Source: Perognathus longimembris pacificus
Lineage: Eukaryota; Chordata; Mammalia; Rodentia; Heteromyidae
DNA: 64,000 nucleotides
NCBI RefSeq assembly: GCF_023159225.1
Contig: NC_063172.1
Location: 61,128,828 to 61,192,827, forward strand
Direction: 5' to 3'
Within the stretch, counting starts at the first letter, position 1, and every line of letters begins with the position of its first letter. The position numbers and the translations under genes are program-made. This document shows positions 30,970-42,151 of the stretch, one piece after another. The notes beneath the pieces are model-generated. The model did not search any database, was not told the DNA's origin, and saw only the letters and a list, made by a program, of their open reading frames with translations.

Positions 30970-31198
30970 AGCCAGGGGGCCAGTGACTCACATCTGTACT
31001 CTTAGCTACTCAGTAGGCTGACCTATGAGGATCATGGTTTGAAGCTAGTCCCAGCAACAACGTCTATGAGACTCTTTTCCCCAATTAACTACCCCAAACA
31101 TCAAAGTGGAGCTGTGGCTCAAGTGGTAGAACACTAGCCTTGAGCACAAAAGCTCAGGGACAGTGCCCAGTCCCTGAGGTCAAGCCCCAGGATCAGTG
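30970..31198 (+). mobile_element. B1-Geo SINE
   Basis: Complete B1 head, AATTAACTACCCC linker, GCTGTGGCTCAAGTGGTAG and CCTGAGGTCAAGCCCC. It ends ATCAGTGCACGCGC into CA repeats. Confidence 0.87.

Positions 31199-31239
<41 letters not shown>
31199..31239. repeat. (CG)(CA)n microsatellite at a SINE tail
   Basis: CGCGCG then about 16 CA units. Confidence 0.95.
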
Positions 31240-31251
31240 CACTAGGGAACA

Positions 31252-31335
31252 GCATTAGGGGAATGGCTCAAGTGGTAGAATGTCTGCCTAGCAAGCACAA
31301 AGCCCTGAATTTAAACCCCAATACTTCCAAAAACA
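31252..31335 (+). mobile_element. tRNA-like monomer with ID and Geo features
   Basis: It has the Geo-type A box (ATGGCTCAAGTGGTAG) but an ID-type centre (CTGCCTAGCAAGCACAAAGC) and a B-box region CTGAATTTAAACCCC, then an A-rich end. It stands alone, without a B1 or IDL head. Confidence 0.6.
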
Positions 31336-31504
31336 CTTTAATGAAATAAAATAAAAGCTAGAAGAAATGACCGTGAACTGAAGAAAATGGCAACTCTAAG
31401 ATTGAGAGAAAGAGTGCTGCGGAAAAGCACTTTTTAAAAAGTTTATAGAGACAAAGATAGGCAAAAACAATTCCAAGAGAAGGACACAGGAGGATTCTAC
31501 TGTT
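31336..31504. other. A-rich low-copy sequence
   Basis: Nothing recognised. Confidence 0.35.
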
Positions 31505-31735
31505 GACGTTATCTTTAAAGACCTAGGTGAATTTCCTGTGGCGTACCCTACGTGGTTACTGTATATGTTTTTGGTACACTGGATATCGTATATATGCCTA
31601 CCAGATCTAGGGAAGGGAAAGAAAAATGAGGGTGTAAGTTATCACAAGAAATGTACTCACTGCCTTATTATGTAACTGTACCCCCTTTGCACAACACCTT
31701 GTCAATAAAATTTAATTTTAAAAAGTAATAAAGCA
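31505..31735 (+). mobile_element. L1 3' UTR end, 5'-truncated
   Basis: GGTACACTGGATATCGTATATA, ATCACAAGAAATGTACTCAC, TTATGTAACTGTACCCCC and an AATAAA-bearing A-rich end. Confidence 0.75.
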
Positions 31736-31941
31736 AGGCACAATAAAATTCTGAAGAGTTTGTTTGGAAAAAAAAGCTTATAGAAGAAAGGACATGCATA
31801 ATTGTGGGTAACTGTAAAGTTTTTAATAGTCCCACCAGAGCCCCTTCTTCACTGAGACCACTTATAAGTAAAGAGGTTTCCCCAACTGTCTTCAGCTCCC
31901 ATAATTCACTAGAAGGATTCAAAAGCTTCTGAAAGTGGTTT

Positions 31942-31967
31942 TGTGTGTGTGTGTGTGTGTGTGTGTT
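31942..31967. repeat. (GT)n microsatellite
   Basis: About 13 GT units. Confidence 0.9.
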
Positions 31968-31969
31968 GG

Positions 31970-32130
31970 TTTTGTTTTTTATTGCAAGGGTAATGGACAG
32001 AGGGGTCACAGTTACATAAGTCAGGTAATAAGTCCATTTCTTTGTGAACAGTGTCACCCCTTTCCTCATTTTCTCTGAGTTTTCCCCTCCTGAACCCCCC
32101 CCCCCCACTCCTTTCTGAAAGCCTTGATAC
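31970..32130 (-). mobile_element. L1 3' UTR end, antisense
   Basis: TTTATTGCAAGGGTAATGG, GTCACAGTTACATAAGTCAGG and CCTCATTTTCTCTGAG are the reverse of the subfamily-B 3' end. Part of the minus-strand 201-codon opening at 31668-32273 comes from this element and the GT repeat. Confidence 0.72.
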
Positions 32131-32624
32131 TCACGGCAGTTTATTACAAAGAAATAATACTGAGTTAGCCAAGGGAAAAGGTGCATGGGGCAGAGGCCAA
32201 GAGTGTCCAAACACTGACCTCCAATTGTCCTCTCATGTGTAAGAGTGCATGACAATATGCTGAGTATTGCCAACCAAGGAAGGCCACACCAGCCATTGAA
32301 GCCAGAGTTTTATTGGGGCTCACTCAAATGCCCCACCAATGTCAGTAACGAATCCAGCTATCCCTCCAGTGGTCAGACTATTACCTTTCCTTTCCAGCCC
32401 CTCCAGGGGCAAAACTGATATTCCAGGAACTACAGCCCAACATTGTCAGAGCTTCTGATGGCCCAAGGCCCTGGCACTCCCAACTTGCACAATATTCAGA
32501 GGACCTGGAGATTTCAAACTACAGAAAGACCTCTCTTGGGTAAAGCTAATCTTTCACTCCACTCAAGGTACTATTTTGATATAGTGTGTTGGTAAAGAAA
32601 AGGGGTAGGAAGCTTAAAGCTTGC
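32131..32624. other. Low-copy sequence, possibly LTR-derived
   Basis: On the minus strand CCAATAAAACTCTGGCTTC (about 32300-32320) resembles an LTR poly-A signal region, but I see no TG...CA ends or TSD. Confidence 0.3.
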
Positions 32625-32708
32625 TAAATAGCCTGGGTTGGCCTCAAATTTTAATCCTCTTGTCTCATCCTCCTAGGTGCTAGGAAGTAACAGTACACCC
32701 AGGCATGT
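32625..32708 (-). mobile_element. B1 SINE fragment, antisense
   Basis: GCCTGGGTTGGCCTCAAATT then CATCCTCCTAGGTGCTAGG. Confidence 0.6.
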
Positions 32709-32860
32709 GATAATACAAATACACCCAAATGTAAATGAAACATTTTAAAATAATGCATGCATTACACATTATATATCATATATTACATACATGCTATTAC
32801 ATACACATGGTATAACATATATATACATTATATAATACATTCAAAATACAAGTTAAAAAG
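32709..32860. repeat. AT-rich low-complexity tract
   Basis: Imperfect ATTACATA/TATACATT repeats. Confidence 0.7.
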
Positions 32861-33636
32861 AGCTATAATTGAAATATTGTAACGTGGTCCAATTTGGTAT
32901 TTGCACCTCCTGCTTCCTCCCTAGTGTTGAAGCTCTTAGGAGAGGTTTTGTAAGAGTCTGTTCTACTTTGTGGCCAGGTCTTCTTCCTTCACATTCTCTA
33001 ATTCACTACAATCTGTATGCTGCACTACCATTAACAACGTACCACCCTGTAAACCCAACAAGCCACGAAAGTCTTCTCAAAAGAGAAAAAAAATGTTGCT
33101 CAGCATATGCATGTCTTTTACAAATGTTTTAGTAGCTACTATGAAGGATTCTCTATTAAGACTCTTGCTTATAAACCTATAAAATAATTATTCTATTTCT
33201 ATGTAATGTAGCCTAAAAAAAACTCTTTTGAGTGTGTATAAATGCTCTCATCTATGGGTGTGCTTTATATTCTAGTGTTGAGGTGGAAGGTCCTTAGGGG
33301 CAGTTGTAGCCTACAAGTTAAGTTTACTAATTTAGAGAAAAATAATTTTAGGAATGTAATTAAGTTAAAAAATAATAGTCAAATAATAGTACAGTATCTA
33401 TCTTCTAGCCTTGCATTCTACCTCATCAGACAAGAAGGTGGACAAAGAATGTCCCTACAACTAAAATAAGAAAACATAAAAGGTTTAAACCACGTGTTTT
33501 ATTTATGCTACTGAAATCTGAGTGTCATGAGACATTTTAAAATGCTAATTTTTAGAGTAGGACAACCATTTCTACATGAGCAAAAGCCAGATGTGTTCAA
33601 CCCTAGGGACAATTTTCTAGCCCAAGCTTGAAGCAG
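32861..33636. other. Low-copy sequence
   Basis: Nothing recognised apart from the CTCF-like motif at its end. Confidence 0.45.
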
Positions 33637-33652
33637 CCAGAAGAGGGCGCTG
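33637..33652 (+). promoter_or_regulatory. CTCF-like motif, strong
   Basis: CCAGAAGAGGGCGCTG fits CCASYAGRKGGCRSY with one mismatch, including the GGGCGCT half that carries most of the information. It is outside the recognised repeats and has the same orientation as the sites at 3162 and 8488. Confidence 0.6.
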
Positions 33653-33889
33653 CTGAGACAGAGAACAGGGCTAAAGTTGTATGGTCACTGGAGATACACT
33701 GCAATGAGTAAGAAACTGAAAGTGCCCCAAATTCAGATTTCTATCCTCCTAACTTTGGAATTCTATAGCACAAGACTTGAGTAAATGGTGACACTGATAG
33801 CCAGGAACTTCCAAGGGCTGCAAAGGCTGCAGGGGGTAGGACTTATCTTACCCCAAGATAACAGAAACCAGAGACAAAGAAAAAGGTTT

Positions 33890-35240
33890 GGGTTAAACCT
33901 TGTGTCAAACTGAAGAGTTTCTTCATGGCAAAGGACGTAGCTAGCAAGAGAAATAGAATGGGACAAGATCTTTACTACCTATGCATCAGACAAGGACCTC
34001 ATGTCTAAAATGTACTCAGAGCTCAAAAAAATCAAACCTCCCAGAAACAAATCCTCAAAGAAACAATAACCCAACTAATAAATGGGCTAAAGACTTAAAG
34101 AGAGACATCTCTAAAATAAGAATGGCCAATAGACACAAGAAGGAATGCTTGCCATCTCTGGCCATAAAAGAAATGCAAATCAAAACAACATTGAGATTCC
34201 ACCTCAACCCAGGTAGAATGGCCATTATCAAGAAAACAAATAATAACATATGTTGGCAGGGATATGGCCCAAAGGGAACCCTACTACTTGTTCAACCACT
34301 GGGGAAAGCAGTTTGGAGGTTCCTCAAAAGAGCTCCCCTATGACCCAGCAATCCCACCCCTGGTACCTATCCAATTGACCACAAACCAGGCTACACTAAA
34401 GGCACCAGTACAACCACCTGGATTGCAGTATTGTTTACCATAGCCAAGATATGGAATCAACCCAGATGCCCCTCAGTGGACGAATGCATCAAGAAAATGT
34501 ACATATGCACAATGGAATTCTACTCTTCCCTCAGAAATAATGGCATTGCCTCATTCATAAGGAAATGGAAAGACTTGGAAAAAATATACTAAGTGAAGTA
34601 AGCTAGTCCAAAAGATAAATAGGCTATATGGTTTCCCTCATTTGTAATCATTAAAATGTGCCTATAAACCTATAATTAAACCCAATGGATAATAAAAGAC
34701 AAATACACCTGGACATGATTAATTTAACAGCAATCTAAACATTTACACTGTGAGAAGAAATGAGGATATTCTTAGGAGAGGTTCACAAGGGCTCAATAGC
34801 TATGTGCATATGATCATATAAAATGATGCTTATCGATATGAACTCCAAGGAATGGAAGCAAGAGGTTTCTATTATTGAACTGTTTGCAGTTCTTTTCTTT
34901 TCTTTTCTTCTTTCCTTTTTTCTTTGGTTTATTCTCTTCTGTCACTGTTTTTGATTTCTGTACTGTTTGTGTTGTATATAGGCTTATCTGATTTGGGAAG
35001 GAGAAGCACAGAAACGGTGGAGCAAAGGGTGAACCAATTCAACAGTGAAACTCACTAGACACTCTGTTGGAAATTATCTATACAACTTGGGGAGGATAGG
35101 GAAGTCTGGAGGGGAAAAACTGGGAGAGAATGCTGGAGAGGGTGACAGTGTTCGAAAGGAAGTATACTCATTACCTGACTTATGTAACTGTAGCTTCTCT
35201 GTTCATCATCTTTACAATAAATTTTTTTTAAGGAAAACAA
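33890..35240 (+). mobile_element. LINE-1, 5'-truncated, ORF2 end plus 3' UTR (subfamily B)
   Basis: The ORF2 region is recognisable from the KLKSFFMAKD-like segment near 33910 through WAKDLKRDISKIRMANRHKKEC (shown partly: WAKDLKRDI, about 34084-34110) and HLNPGRMAIIKK. Frameshifts follow, with a deletion near 34330 and 34500. The 3' UTR runs to an AATAAA and A-rich end at about 35216-35235. It is older than the 21671 copy, and the frame is broken. Confidence 0.85.
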
Positions 35241-35339
35241 ACCCAAGAAGCTAGATACTCCCAATCTACCTACATTCCTAAGTAACTGAAAGATCATCTT
35301 CACACCATGAATCTATAAAAGGAAAGAGGCTGCCCTTTC

Positions 35340-35396
35340 TAGAGGACAATAATCTCATATATATATGCATATATAGTATACATATGCGTATATATA
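35340..35396. repeat. (TA)n/TATATGCATA low-complexity repeat
   Basis: Interrupted TA repeats. Confidence 0.8.
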
Positions 35397-35552
35397 TGAT
35401 AGGATCTCACTACATAGTTACATAGCACAGGCTTGTCTTTAACTCAGCATGTAGTATCTATGGACTAGCTTCAAGAATGTAGCTTGGTTTCAAATTTTCC
35501 CCAGCCTCTCAAGATGAAGGATCGTAGGTATCACCACCATACCGTGACTTTT
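35397..35552 (-). mobile_element. B1 SINE, antisense
   Basis: ATAGGATCTCACTACATAG, CACAGGCTTGTCTTTAACTC, CAGCCTCTCAAGATGAAGG and TATCACCACCATACC, with a 40-base insertion in the middle. Confidence 0.65.
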
Positions 35553-35762
35553 TTAAGCATTATTTAATTTTTTAGTATTAACAGTTACATTATTATATAT
35601 TAACTGTAGAAAGGAATTTCATTGTGACATTTCCGTATATGTATACCTTTTATTGGACTGGGTTTTATTATTCTAGCTCCCTACAAGCATATACAGTACT
35701 TCAGTAATATTCACCCTCTCATTTCAGTAAAACAGCCACTTTTTACATTCATTGAATTTTTA

Positions 35763-35969
35763 TTTGCTTGTTTGTTTGTTTTTGCTAGTCCTGGGCCTGA
35801 ACTCAGGGCCTGAACACTGTCTGGCTTCTTTTTGCTCAAGGCTAGAACTTTTCCACTTGAGCCACAGCACCACCTCTGGCTTTTTCTATATATGTGGTGC
35901 TAAGGAACTGAACCCAGGGCTTCATGTGTGTGAGGCAAGCACTCTACCACTAGGCCATATTCCCAGCAC
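35763..35969 (-). mobile_element. IDL-Geo SINE, antisense, in the L1 3' UTR
   Basis: GCTAGTCCTGGGCCTGAACTC start and CATATTCCCAGCAC end. TSD CATTCATTGAATTTTTA / CATTCGTTGAATTTTTA (35746-35762 and 35970-35986). Confidence 0.93.
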
Positions 35970-36104
35970 CATTCGTTGAATTTTTAAGGGGAAATTCCAC
36001 ACATGAGAAAAAAATATGTGATCTTTTTCCTTCTGAGTCAGACTTATTTCTACATAACCTGATGTCCCTCCAGACACATTCATTTTTGTGGATGACATGA
36101 TTTA

Positions 36105-36322
36105 TTCTTTCCTTTGGCAATATTGGAATTCGAACTCAAAGCCTCACACTTGTGAAGATGAGACCTACACCTGGAGTCATGGCCTCCAGCCTGGCATTTT
36201 ACTGGTTATTTCACAGAAATCTAGCAAACTTTTCTGTCCAGGTTGGAGTCAAACCACAGTCCTCTATAGCTCAGCCTCCAAAGAATCTAGGATTATAGGC
36301 AGGGGCCACTGGTACCCATCCG
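36105..36322 (-). mobile_element. B1-Geo SINE, antisense, diverged
   Basis: GGAATTCGAACTCAAAGCC, TTACTGGTTATTTCACAG and CAGCCTCCAAAGAATCTAGG, inserted in L1 ORF2, whose sequence resumes at about 36325. Confidence 0.7.
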
Positions 36323-36351
36323 TTTTATTCCTTATGGTTGAATAATACTCC

Positions 36352-36353
<2 letters not shown>

Positions 36354-36390
<37 letters not shown>
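36354..36390. repeat. (GT)n microsatellite in L1
   Basis: About 18 GT units grown at the L1 position CATTGTGTGT. Confidence 0.93.
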
Positions 36391-36392
<2 letters not shown>

Positions 36393-36825
36393 CAACCACA
36401 TTTTCTTGAACTTTTATCAGTTGATGGGTATCTAAGCTGATTAATGGCTTAACAATAATAAATACTGCTACAATAAACAGGTATGTGTAAGAATCTCTAT
36501 TGTAGGCAGACTTATATTTATTTGAATATATGCTCAGGAGTGGTAATGACAGAATTTTTTAATTTTTTGAGGAACTTCCATACTAACATCTGTTGTAGCT
36601 TCACTAACTTACATTCCAACCAACAGTACACTAGCATTTGTGTTTACTTTCTTCATGATAGCCATTCTGACTAGGATGAGAGGGAACCTATGTGTTGTTT
36701 TAATTTACATTTCTTTTGTGGCTAAGGCAGTAAACATTTCTTCAAATATTTGTTGGCCATTTTACTTCCTTTGAGAACTGTTTGCACATTTGCTTATTTA
36801 TTGAGAAGATTTTTGTGTGTATGTG

Positions 36826-36880
36826 CCAGTCCTGGGGCTTGAACTCAGGGCCTAGGCACTATCCCTGAGCCTCTTTATTC
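36826..36880 (-). mobile_element. Geo-type tail fragment, antisense
   Basis: GCCAGTCCTGGGGCTTGAAC then CTAGGCACTATCCCTGAGCC, the Geo 3' half only, within the L1. Confidence 0.65.
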
Positions 36881-37136
36881 TTTGTCCATTGAATTGCTGG
36901 CAGATTTTCTTCATTCTGTATTATTTCCAAATTCTGGTGATTTCCTTTGATGTGCAGCTTTTTTCTTTTTCAGGACTGGGGTTGAAACTTGGGGTCTTGC
37001 AATTGCTTGGTTTGCTTGTTCATCTAGTACTCTATCATTTGAGTCACACCTCTAATCCAGCTTTTTGCTGGTTAATTTGGAGATGGAGTCTTGCAAACTT
37101 TTCTGCCCAAACTGGCATCAAAATGGGATCCTCTGC

Positions 37137-37366
37137 CTGGGCACTTGTGGATCACATGTATAATCCTACCTACTCAGAAGGCTGAGATCTAAGGATCCTG
37201 GTTCAAAGCCAGCTCAAGCAGGAAAGTCCATGAGACTCTCATCTCCAATAAACTACCCCCACCCCAAAGCCAGAAGTGGAGCAATGGCTCAAGTGTTGAG
37301 TGCTAGCCTTGAGCAATAGCTTAGGACAGTGCCTAGGTCCTGAGTTCAAGCCCTAGGACAGGCACC

Positions 37367-37368
<2 letters not shown>
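37137..37368 (+). mobile_element. B1-Geo SINE nested in the antisense copy
   Basis: CCTGGGCACTTGTGGATCAC head start, TACTCAGAAGGCTGAGATC, GAGCAATGGCTCAAGTG and CCTGAGTTCAAGCCCTAGG. Its tail is a GA/GACA repeat. Confidence 0.85.
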
Positions 37369-37399
<31 letters not shown>

Positions 37400-37408
37400 G
37401 ACAGAGAG
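37369..37408. repeat. (GA)(GACA)n repeat at a SINE tail
   Basis: GAGAGA then about six GACA units. Confidence 0.93.
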
Positions 37409-38600
37409 GTACACTCTGGATCTCAGTCTCCTGTGTAGCTAGAATTAGAGGCATGAGCCATGATGTCCATTTTAAGATTCTGAATTTGATATAATCCATT
37501 TCTCAATTCTTGCTCCTATTTCCTGAGTTACTAGAATCCTATTCTGAAAGTCATTGCCCATGCCTTCAAAGTGTTTTCTCTAGGCTTTCCTGCAGTAGTT
37601 TGAAGCCTTTGTGTCAAACATTAAGGTCTTTGATCTGTTTTTTATTGATTTTTTTTTCCTGTAGGGTGAAAGATAGTTTTCTAGTTTTATTCTTTTATGT
37701 GTCTATATCTAGTATTTCCAGAACCCTTTGTTGACCAGATTCCTTTTTCCAAGTTATGTTTTTGGAACCTTTGTCAAGTATCAAGTGGCTAAGTGTATTT
37801 ATGTCTAGGTCTTTTTTTTTTTTCTATTCCAACCGCTGGTATGTCCATTTCTATGCTGGTACAAGGTTGTTCTTGTTAATTTGCCTTGGTAGTATATAAT
37901 TTGAAGTCCAGTGTTCTTTCCACAATTGTTCTTTTATTCAGATTGCTTTGGCTATTCAGAATTTTAGGATTGATTTTCTGTTTCTATAAGAATGACTTGG
38001 GAATTTTCATTGAGATTAGGTTGAAGCTATGGATTACATTTGTGACAATAGCTATTTTAACAATATTAATTTTGCTGCTTCATTATTATGGGAGGTTTCC
38101 ATCTTATACTGTTTTCTTCAACTTCCTTCTGTAGAGTTTTATGGTTTTCATTATAGAAGTCTTTTGTCTCCCTAGTTAAGTTTATTTTCTGTATTTTTGC
38201 TTTTTTAGGCTACTGTGAGTCAGATTTTTTTTCCATTTTCTTTCTCAACCTGTTCATTATTGATATACAGAAGAGCTACTGAACTGGGGGTATTGTTTAT
38301 ATAGACTTTTCATCATGCTGTTTTGCCAAAAGTATATATCAGCTATAAGAGTATTGTGATGGAAACTTTAGAGCTTTTTGCATATAGGATCCTATTATCT
38401 CTAAATGTAGATAATTTGACTTCATCCTTTCCAATTTATATCCCTTTTATTTCTTTCTCTTGTCTTATTTCCCTGGCTGAGAATTCAAACACTATATTGA
38501 ATAAAAGTGGACAGAATGAAGATCCTCTCTCATTCTTGAGGGAAAAATGACTTAATTTTTCCTCACTTAATACAATGTTAGCTACACATCGGTTGTATGT

Positions 38601-39138
38601 TGTTAGGGATTCCCCCAGCCCTGGGGCGGTGTAAAAGCTAGCCACTCCCATCTTCCGACTTTAGCCGGAAGAGAAATCCCCTCCCCTGGGGTTGAGCACG
38701 TGTGTGCCATCATGGGGGTGGAGCCCCCAGAGACCCAGCTCTTGGAGGGCTGTGGTCTCTGCCCATAGAGGAAGTTTCATGACATCACCTGATGGGCAGC
38801 CCAGCTCAGCCAATCAGCTAGTCAACCCAAGTCCCTCCTCTTCTTTCCTGCCATTACCATTCTGCAAACCCCCTCCCTGATTAAAGATTTTTTGAGACTG
38901 GTGGACCATCTAGACCGACTCCCCGGAATTTCTTTCCTGCGTCGGCTCCGGACACATGAGGGGGACGGACGGGGAAGGGGATTTCGGCATTTCTCCTCAG
39001 CTTAGGGCAGTCCACGAAGACACGCTTTACTCCTTCTGCCGGCGAGAGGGGTAGGGCTGAGTGTCTTTCACAATTTGGGATCAGGCATCCCCCCCCCCCC
39101 GGGAGAAACCGCGGGAAGGGGGTCCCGAGCCCCCAACA
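38601..39138 (+). mobile_element. Solo LTR of an endogenous retrovirus
   Basis: A 538-bp block with termini TGTTAGGG...CCCAACA is flanked on both sides by the 6-bp duplication GTATGT (38595-38600 and 39139-39144). It is GC-rich in an AT-rich L1. Plus-strand signals are a CCAAT box (GCCAATCAG, about 38809) and ATTAAA at about 38880, so I prefer this orientation. No internal gag/pol/env sequence remains, which indicates LTR-LTR recombination. A 6-bp TSD is typical of class II (ERVK-like) elements. The class is inferred from this alone. Confidence 0.88.
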
Positions 39139-39199
39139 GTATGTAGCCTGTGTTATGCAGAAGTACATTCCTCTATTTCTAGTATTTTTTTTCATTGTG

Positions 39200-39402
39200 T
39201 TGATTTTTGATGTTGATACAGGGCTTGAATTCAGGGATTGCAGTCAAGGCTCACCACTTGAGCCATGCCTCCAATCCAGTTTTTTGCTGATTAACTGGAG
39301 ATGGTGTCTCAGAAACTTTCTTATTGGACTAGCTTCAACCCACAATCCTCCACTTCTCAGACTCCTGAGTAACTGGGATTACAGGAATGAATCATTGGCT
39401 CC
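39200..39402 (-). mobile_element. B1-Geo SINE, antisense, in L1
   Basis: CAGGGCTTGAATTCAGGGATT, CACCACTTGAGCCATGCC, GATTAACTGGAGATGGTG and CTCCTGAGTAACTGGG. Confidence 0.78.
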
Positions 39403-40571
39403 TACTTATATTTCTAGTTTGTTTGTTTTTGTTTTACTTTTATCATGAAAGAATAATTTGTCAAGGGATTTTACTACGTCTTTCAGATGATCATGTGATT
39501 TTGTCCTTTATTCTGTTTATGACCTGGATTACATTTATTGATTTGCTTGTGTTGAATCATCTTTGCATACTTGGAAAGAAACCAACTTGGCCATGAAGTA
39601 TGATCTCTTAATGTTTTGTTAAATATTTTTGTATCTCTGTTTAGCCAAAAAATTACAATTTAATTTTATTTTTTGTTGTCTCTGCTTAGTTTGGCATCAG
39701 GGTAGAGTAATACTGGTCACATAGAATAATTGTGGTAGCATTCCTTTCCTACTTTATGGAATAATTTGAGAAGTTTTTATGTTAGTTTTTTTTAAGGTCT
39801 GTTAGTGCTCAGCAGTGAATCTACCTGGTGTTCCTTTGCTGGAAGACTATTCACTGCTTGTTATAATGTTTAAGTTATTTGTGTTCTTGTGGTTCAATTT
39901 TAGTATATCATATTTGTCTAGAAATGTAGCCATTCCTTCTTGATTTTCCAGTTTATTGGAATATGTTTTGAAAATATTCTTTAATGAACCTCTGAATTTA
40001 ATTGATACTTTCTGTGGTATCTCATATTCAACTGTAATTTTATTCATTCTTAATTTGGCTAAGTTTTGTCAATAGTGTTTGATTTTTTGTATCATTTTTA
40101 GTCTCCATGTAATTAATTTCTGCCTTGATCATTATAATTTCTTGTCATTTACTACTTCTGAGTTAAGCTTTTCCATTTTGTTTTGAAAACTTGAGGTGTA
40201 TCATTAGGTGATGTGCTGGTAATGAAGTAATATAGGTGAAACTTTTTGATATGTAGGCACTTGTAACTATAAACTTTCCTCCCAAAGGTTCTGATAAGTT
40301 GCACTTATTTTAATTTTATTCTAGGAATTTTGATTCCCACCCTTATTTTTTTCAGTGACTAATGGATCAATCAGCAGTGTATTATTCCTTCTGCAAAAGT
40401 TGTATATTTTTTCATTTGTTCTGACTGTTGATTTCTCATTTTAATCCGTTGTGGTTTGACAAGCTATAAGAAGGGCATATAATGATAATATGTAAGGATA
40501 AGATATAAGATAAGATATATGTAAGATGTATTTCCTGAGACTTTCTTTATGCCCTAAAATACCATCTATTT

Positions 40572-40783
40572 TGTTTGTTTTGTTTTGTTTTGGCTGGTCC
40601 TGGGCCTTGGACTCAGGGCCTGAGCACTGTCCCTGGCTTCTTTTTGCTCAAGGCTAGCACTCTACCACTTGAGCCACAGCTCCACTTCTGGCCATTTTCT
40701 ATATATGTGGTGCTGGGAAATCAAACCCAGGGCTTCATGTATAGTAGGCAAGCACTCTTGCCACTAGGCCATATTCCCAGCCC
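40572..40783 (-). mobile_element. IDL-Geo SINE, antisense, in L1
   Basis: GGCTGGTCCTGGGCCTTGGAC start and CATATTCCCAGCCCC end. Short TSD ATCTATTTT. Confidence 0.9.
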
Positions 40784-40899
40784 CAATATGATCTATTTTG
40801 GAGAGAAAGTTTTCCAGGATATTGAAAAGAATGTATATTTTTCAGTTCTTGGTAGACTATTACATAGATGTTTATAAAGTTCATTTGCTCTGTAGTGAT

Positions 40900-41122
40900 T
40901 TTTGTTGTTTTTGTCAGTTGTGGGGCCTGAACTTAGGGTCTCTGTCTCTGAGCCTCTTTTTGCTCAAGGCTAGTGCTCTACCACTTGAGCCACAGTGCCA
41001 CTCACAGTTTTTGAGTGGTTAATTGGAGGTGTCTCACAAGGACTTTTCTTCCTGGACCTGTTTCTAACCTCATCCTCATTTCTTACCTCATGAGAGGCAT
41101 GAGCCATTGGCACCAGGCTTGT
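40900..41122 (-). mobile_element. B1-Geo SINE, antisense, in L1
   Basis: GTGGGGCCTGAACTTAGGGTC, CTCTACCACTTGAGCCACAG, GGTTAATTGGAGGTGTC and a degraded B1 head. Confidence 0.82.
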
Positions 41123-42050
41123 AGTACCTTTTTAAATCTGAAGTTTACTTTGATTTTTTTTTGTCTGAATGCCTTATCTATTTGTGATCACAAGGTACTG
41201 GAGTCACTCACTGTTTTTGTATTAAAGTCTATGGTTTTATTTCCAGTAGTCTTTGGTTTATAAAGTAGTATACCAACATTTATTATATGTGTGTTGACAA
41301 TTGGTATCATCTCTTGATAGATTGTTCCTTTTATCAATGTAAATTGGCCTTCTTTCTCTCGCTTAAGTTTTGTTTGTTTGAAATCTTCTTTTTCATATCA
41401 CTACTCCTTTTACTTTTTTTACCAAGTCTACTAGAGTACTACTCCTTCTTGGTATATGGCTTTATTTACATTGATTGTCTCTTTCTATCCCTTTACTTTA
41501 GCCTGTTTCTCTTTGCCATTGAGGCATATTGCTTGTTGACAACAAATGACCAGGTCCAGTTCTTTAATCTTTAATCCAATCTACCAATCGGGGCCTTTGA
41601 TTAGAGAACTGCAACCATTAATAGTCTGACTTATTTTTGAAAGCTATGTACTAATTCCTATCATTTTGTTGCTTTGGAAATGTTTGTTCTTTCATGATCT
41701 TTCTTTGCTTATCTACTCATATGGTAGGGTTTACTCTTTTTTGTTTGTTTGTTTGTTCTTTCCTTTATAATTATGGTTTGTGGTTTTGTTTTGTTTTGAT
41801 CCTTGTCTTCTGTGTATAGGATTCCTATAAGTATTTTCTATGGTGCTGGCTTAGTGGGCATGAGTTTCTTTAGTTTTTGTTTATACTATTTTAATTATAA
41901 CAGATAGCTTTGCTGGAGAGAGCAAACTAAGTTGGGGAAGTTTCTGCTATTATTTCATTGACTGTTTCCTATGTCACTTTAATTTCTATTTCTTTCTTCT
42001 ATGCCCTTTAATCATAGGCTTAGCTTTTCCCCCCAGATATCTTGTCTGCT

Positions 42051-42151
42051 CCTTCCTTCCTTCCTTCCTTCCTTCCTTCCTTCCTTCCTTCCTCCCTCCC
42101 TTCCTTCCTTCCTTCCTTCCTTCTTTCCTTCCTTCCTTTCTTCCTTTCTTT
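42051..42151. repeat. (TTCC)n tract in L1
   Basis: About 24 TTCC-type units with CTCC and TTTCT variants. Confidence 0.93.

Larger units (their letters stand above)
36970..37480 (-). mobile_element. B1-Geo SINE, antisense, split by a sense B1-Geo
   Basis: Reverse Geo tail and linker at 36970-37135 (GGGGTTGAAACTTGGGGTC, GTTAATTTGGAGATGGAG). Reverse B1 head resumes at about 37415-37480 (CTCAGTCTCCTGTGTAGCTAG). Confidence 0.75.

Noticed and set aside
31668..32273. 201-codon minus-strand open frame
   Set aside because: It crosses a GT microsatellite and antisense L1 3' UTR. The remaining peptide has no family signature.
38601..39138. CpG island promoter of a host gene
   Set aside because: TG...CA termini and the GTATGT duplication show it is a solo LTR inserted in an L1.
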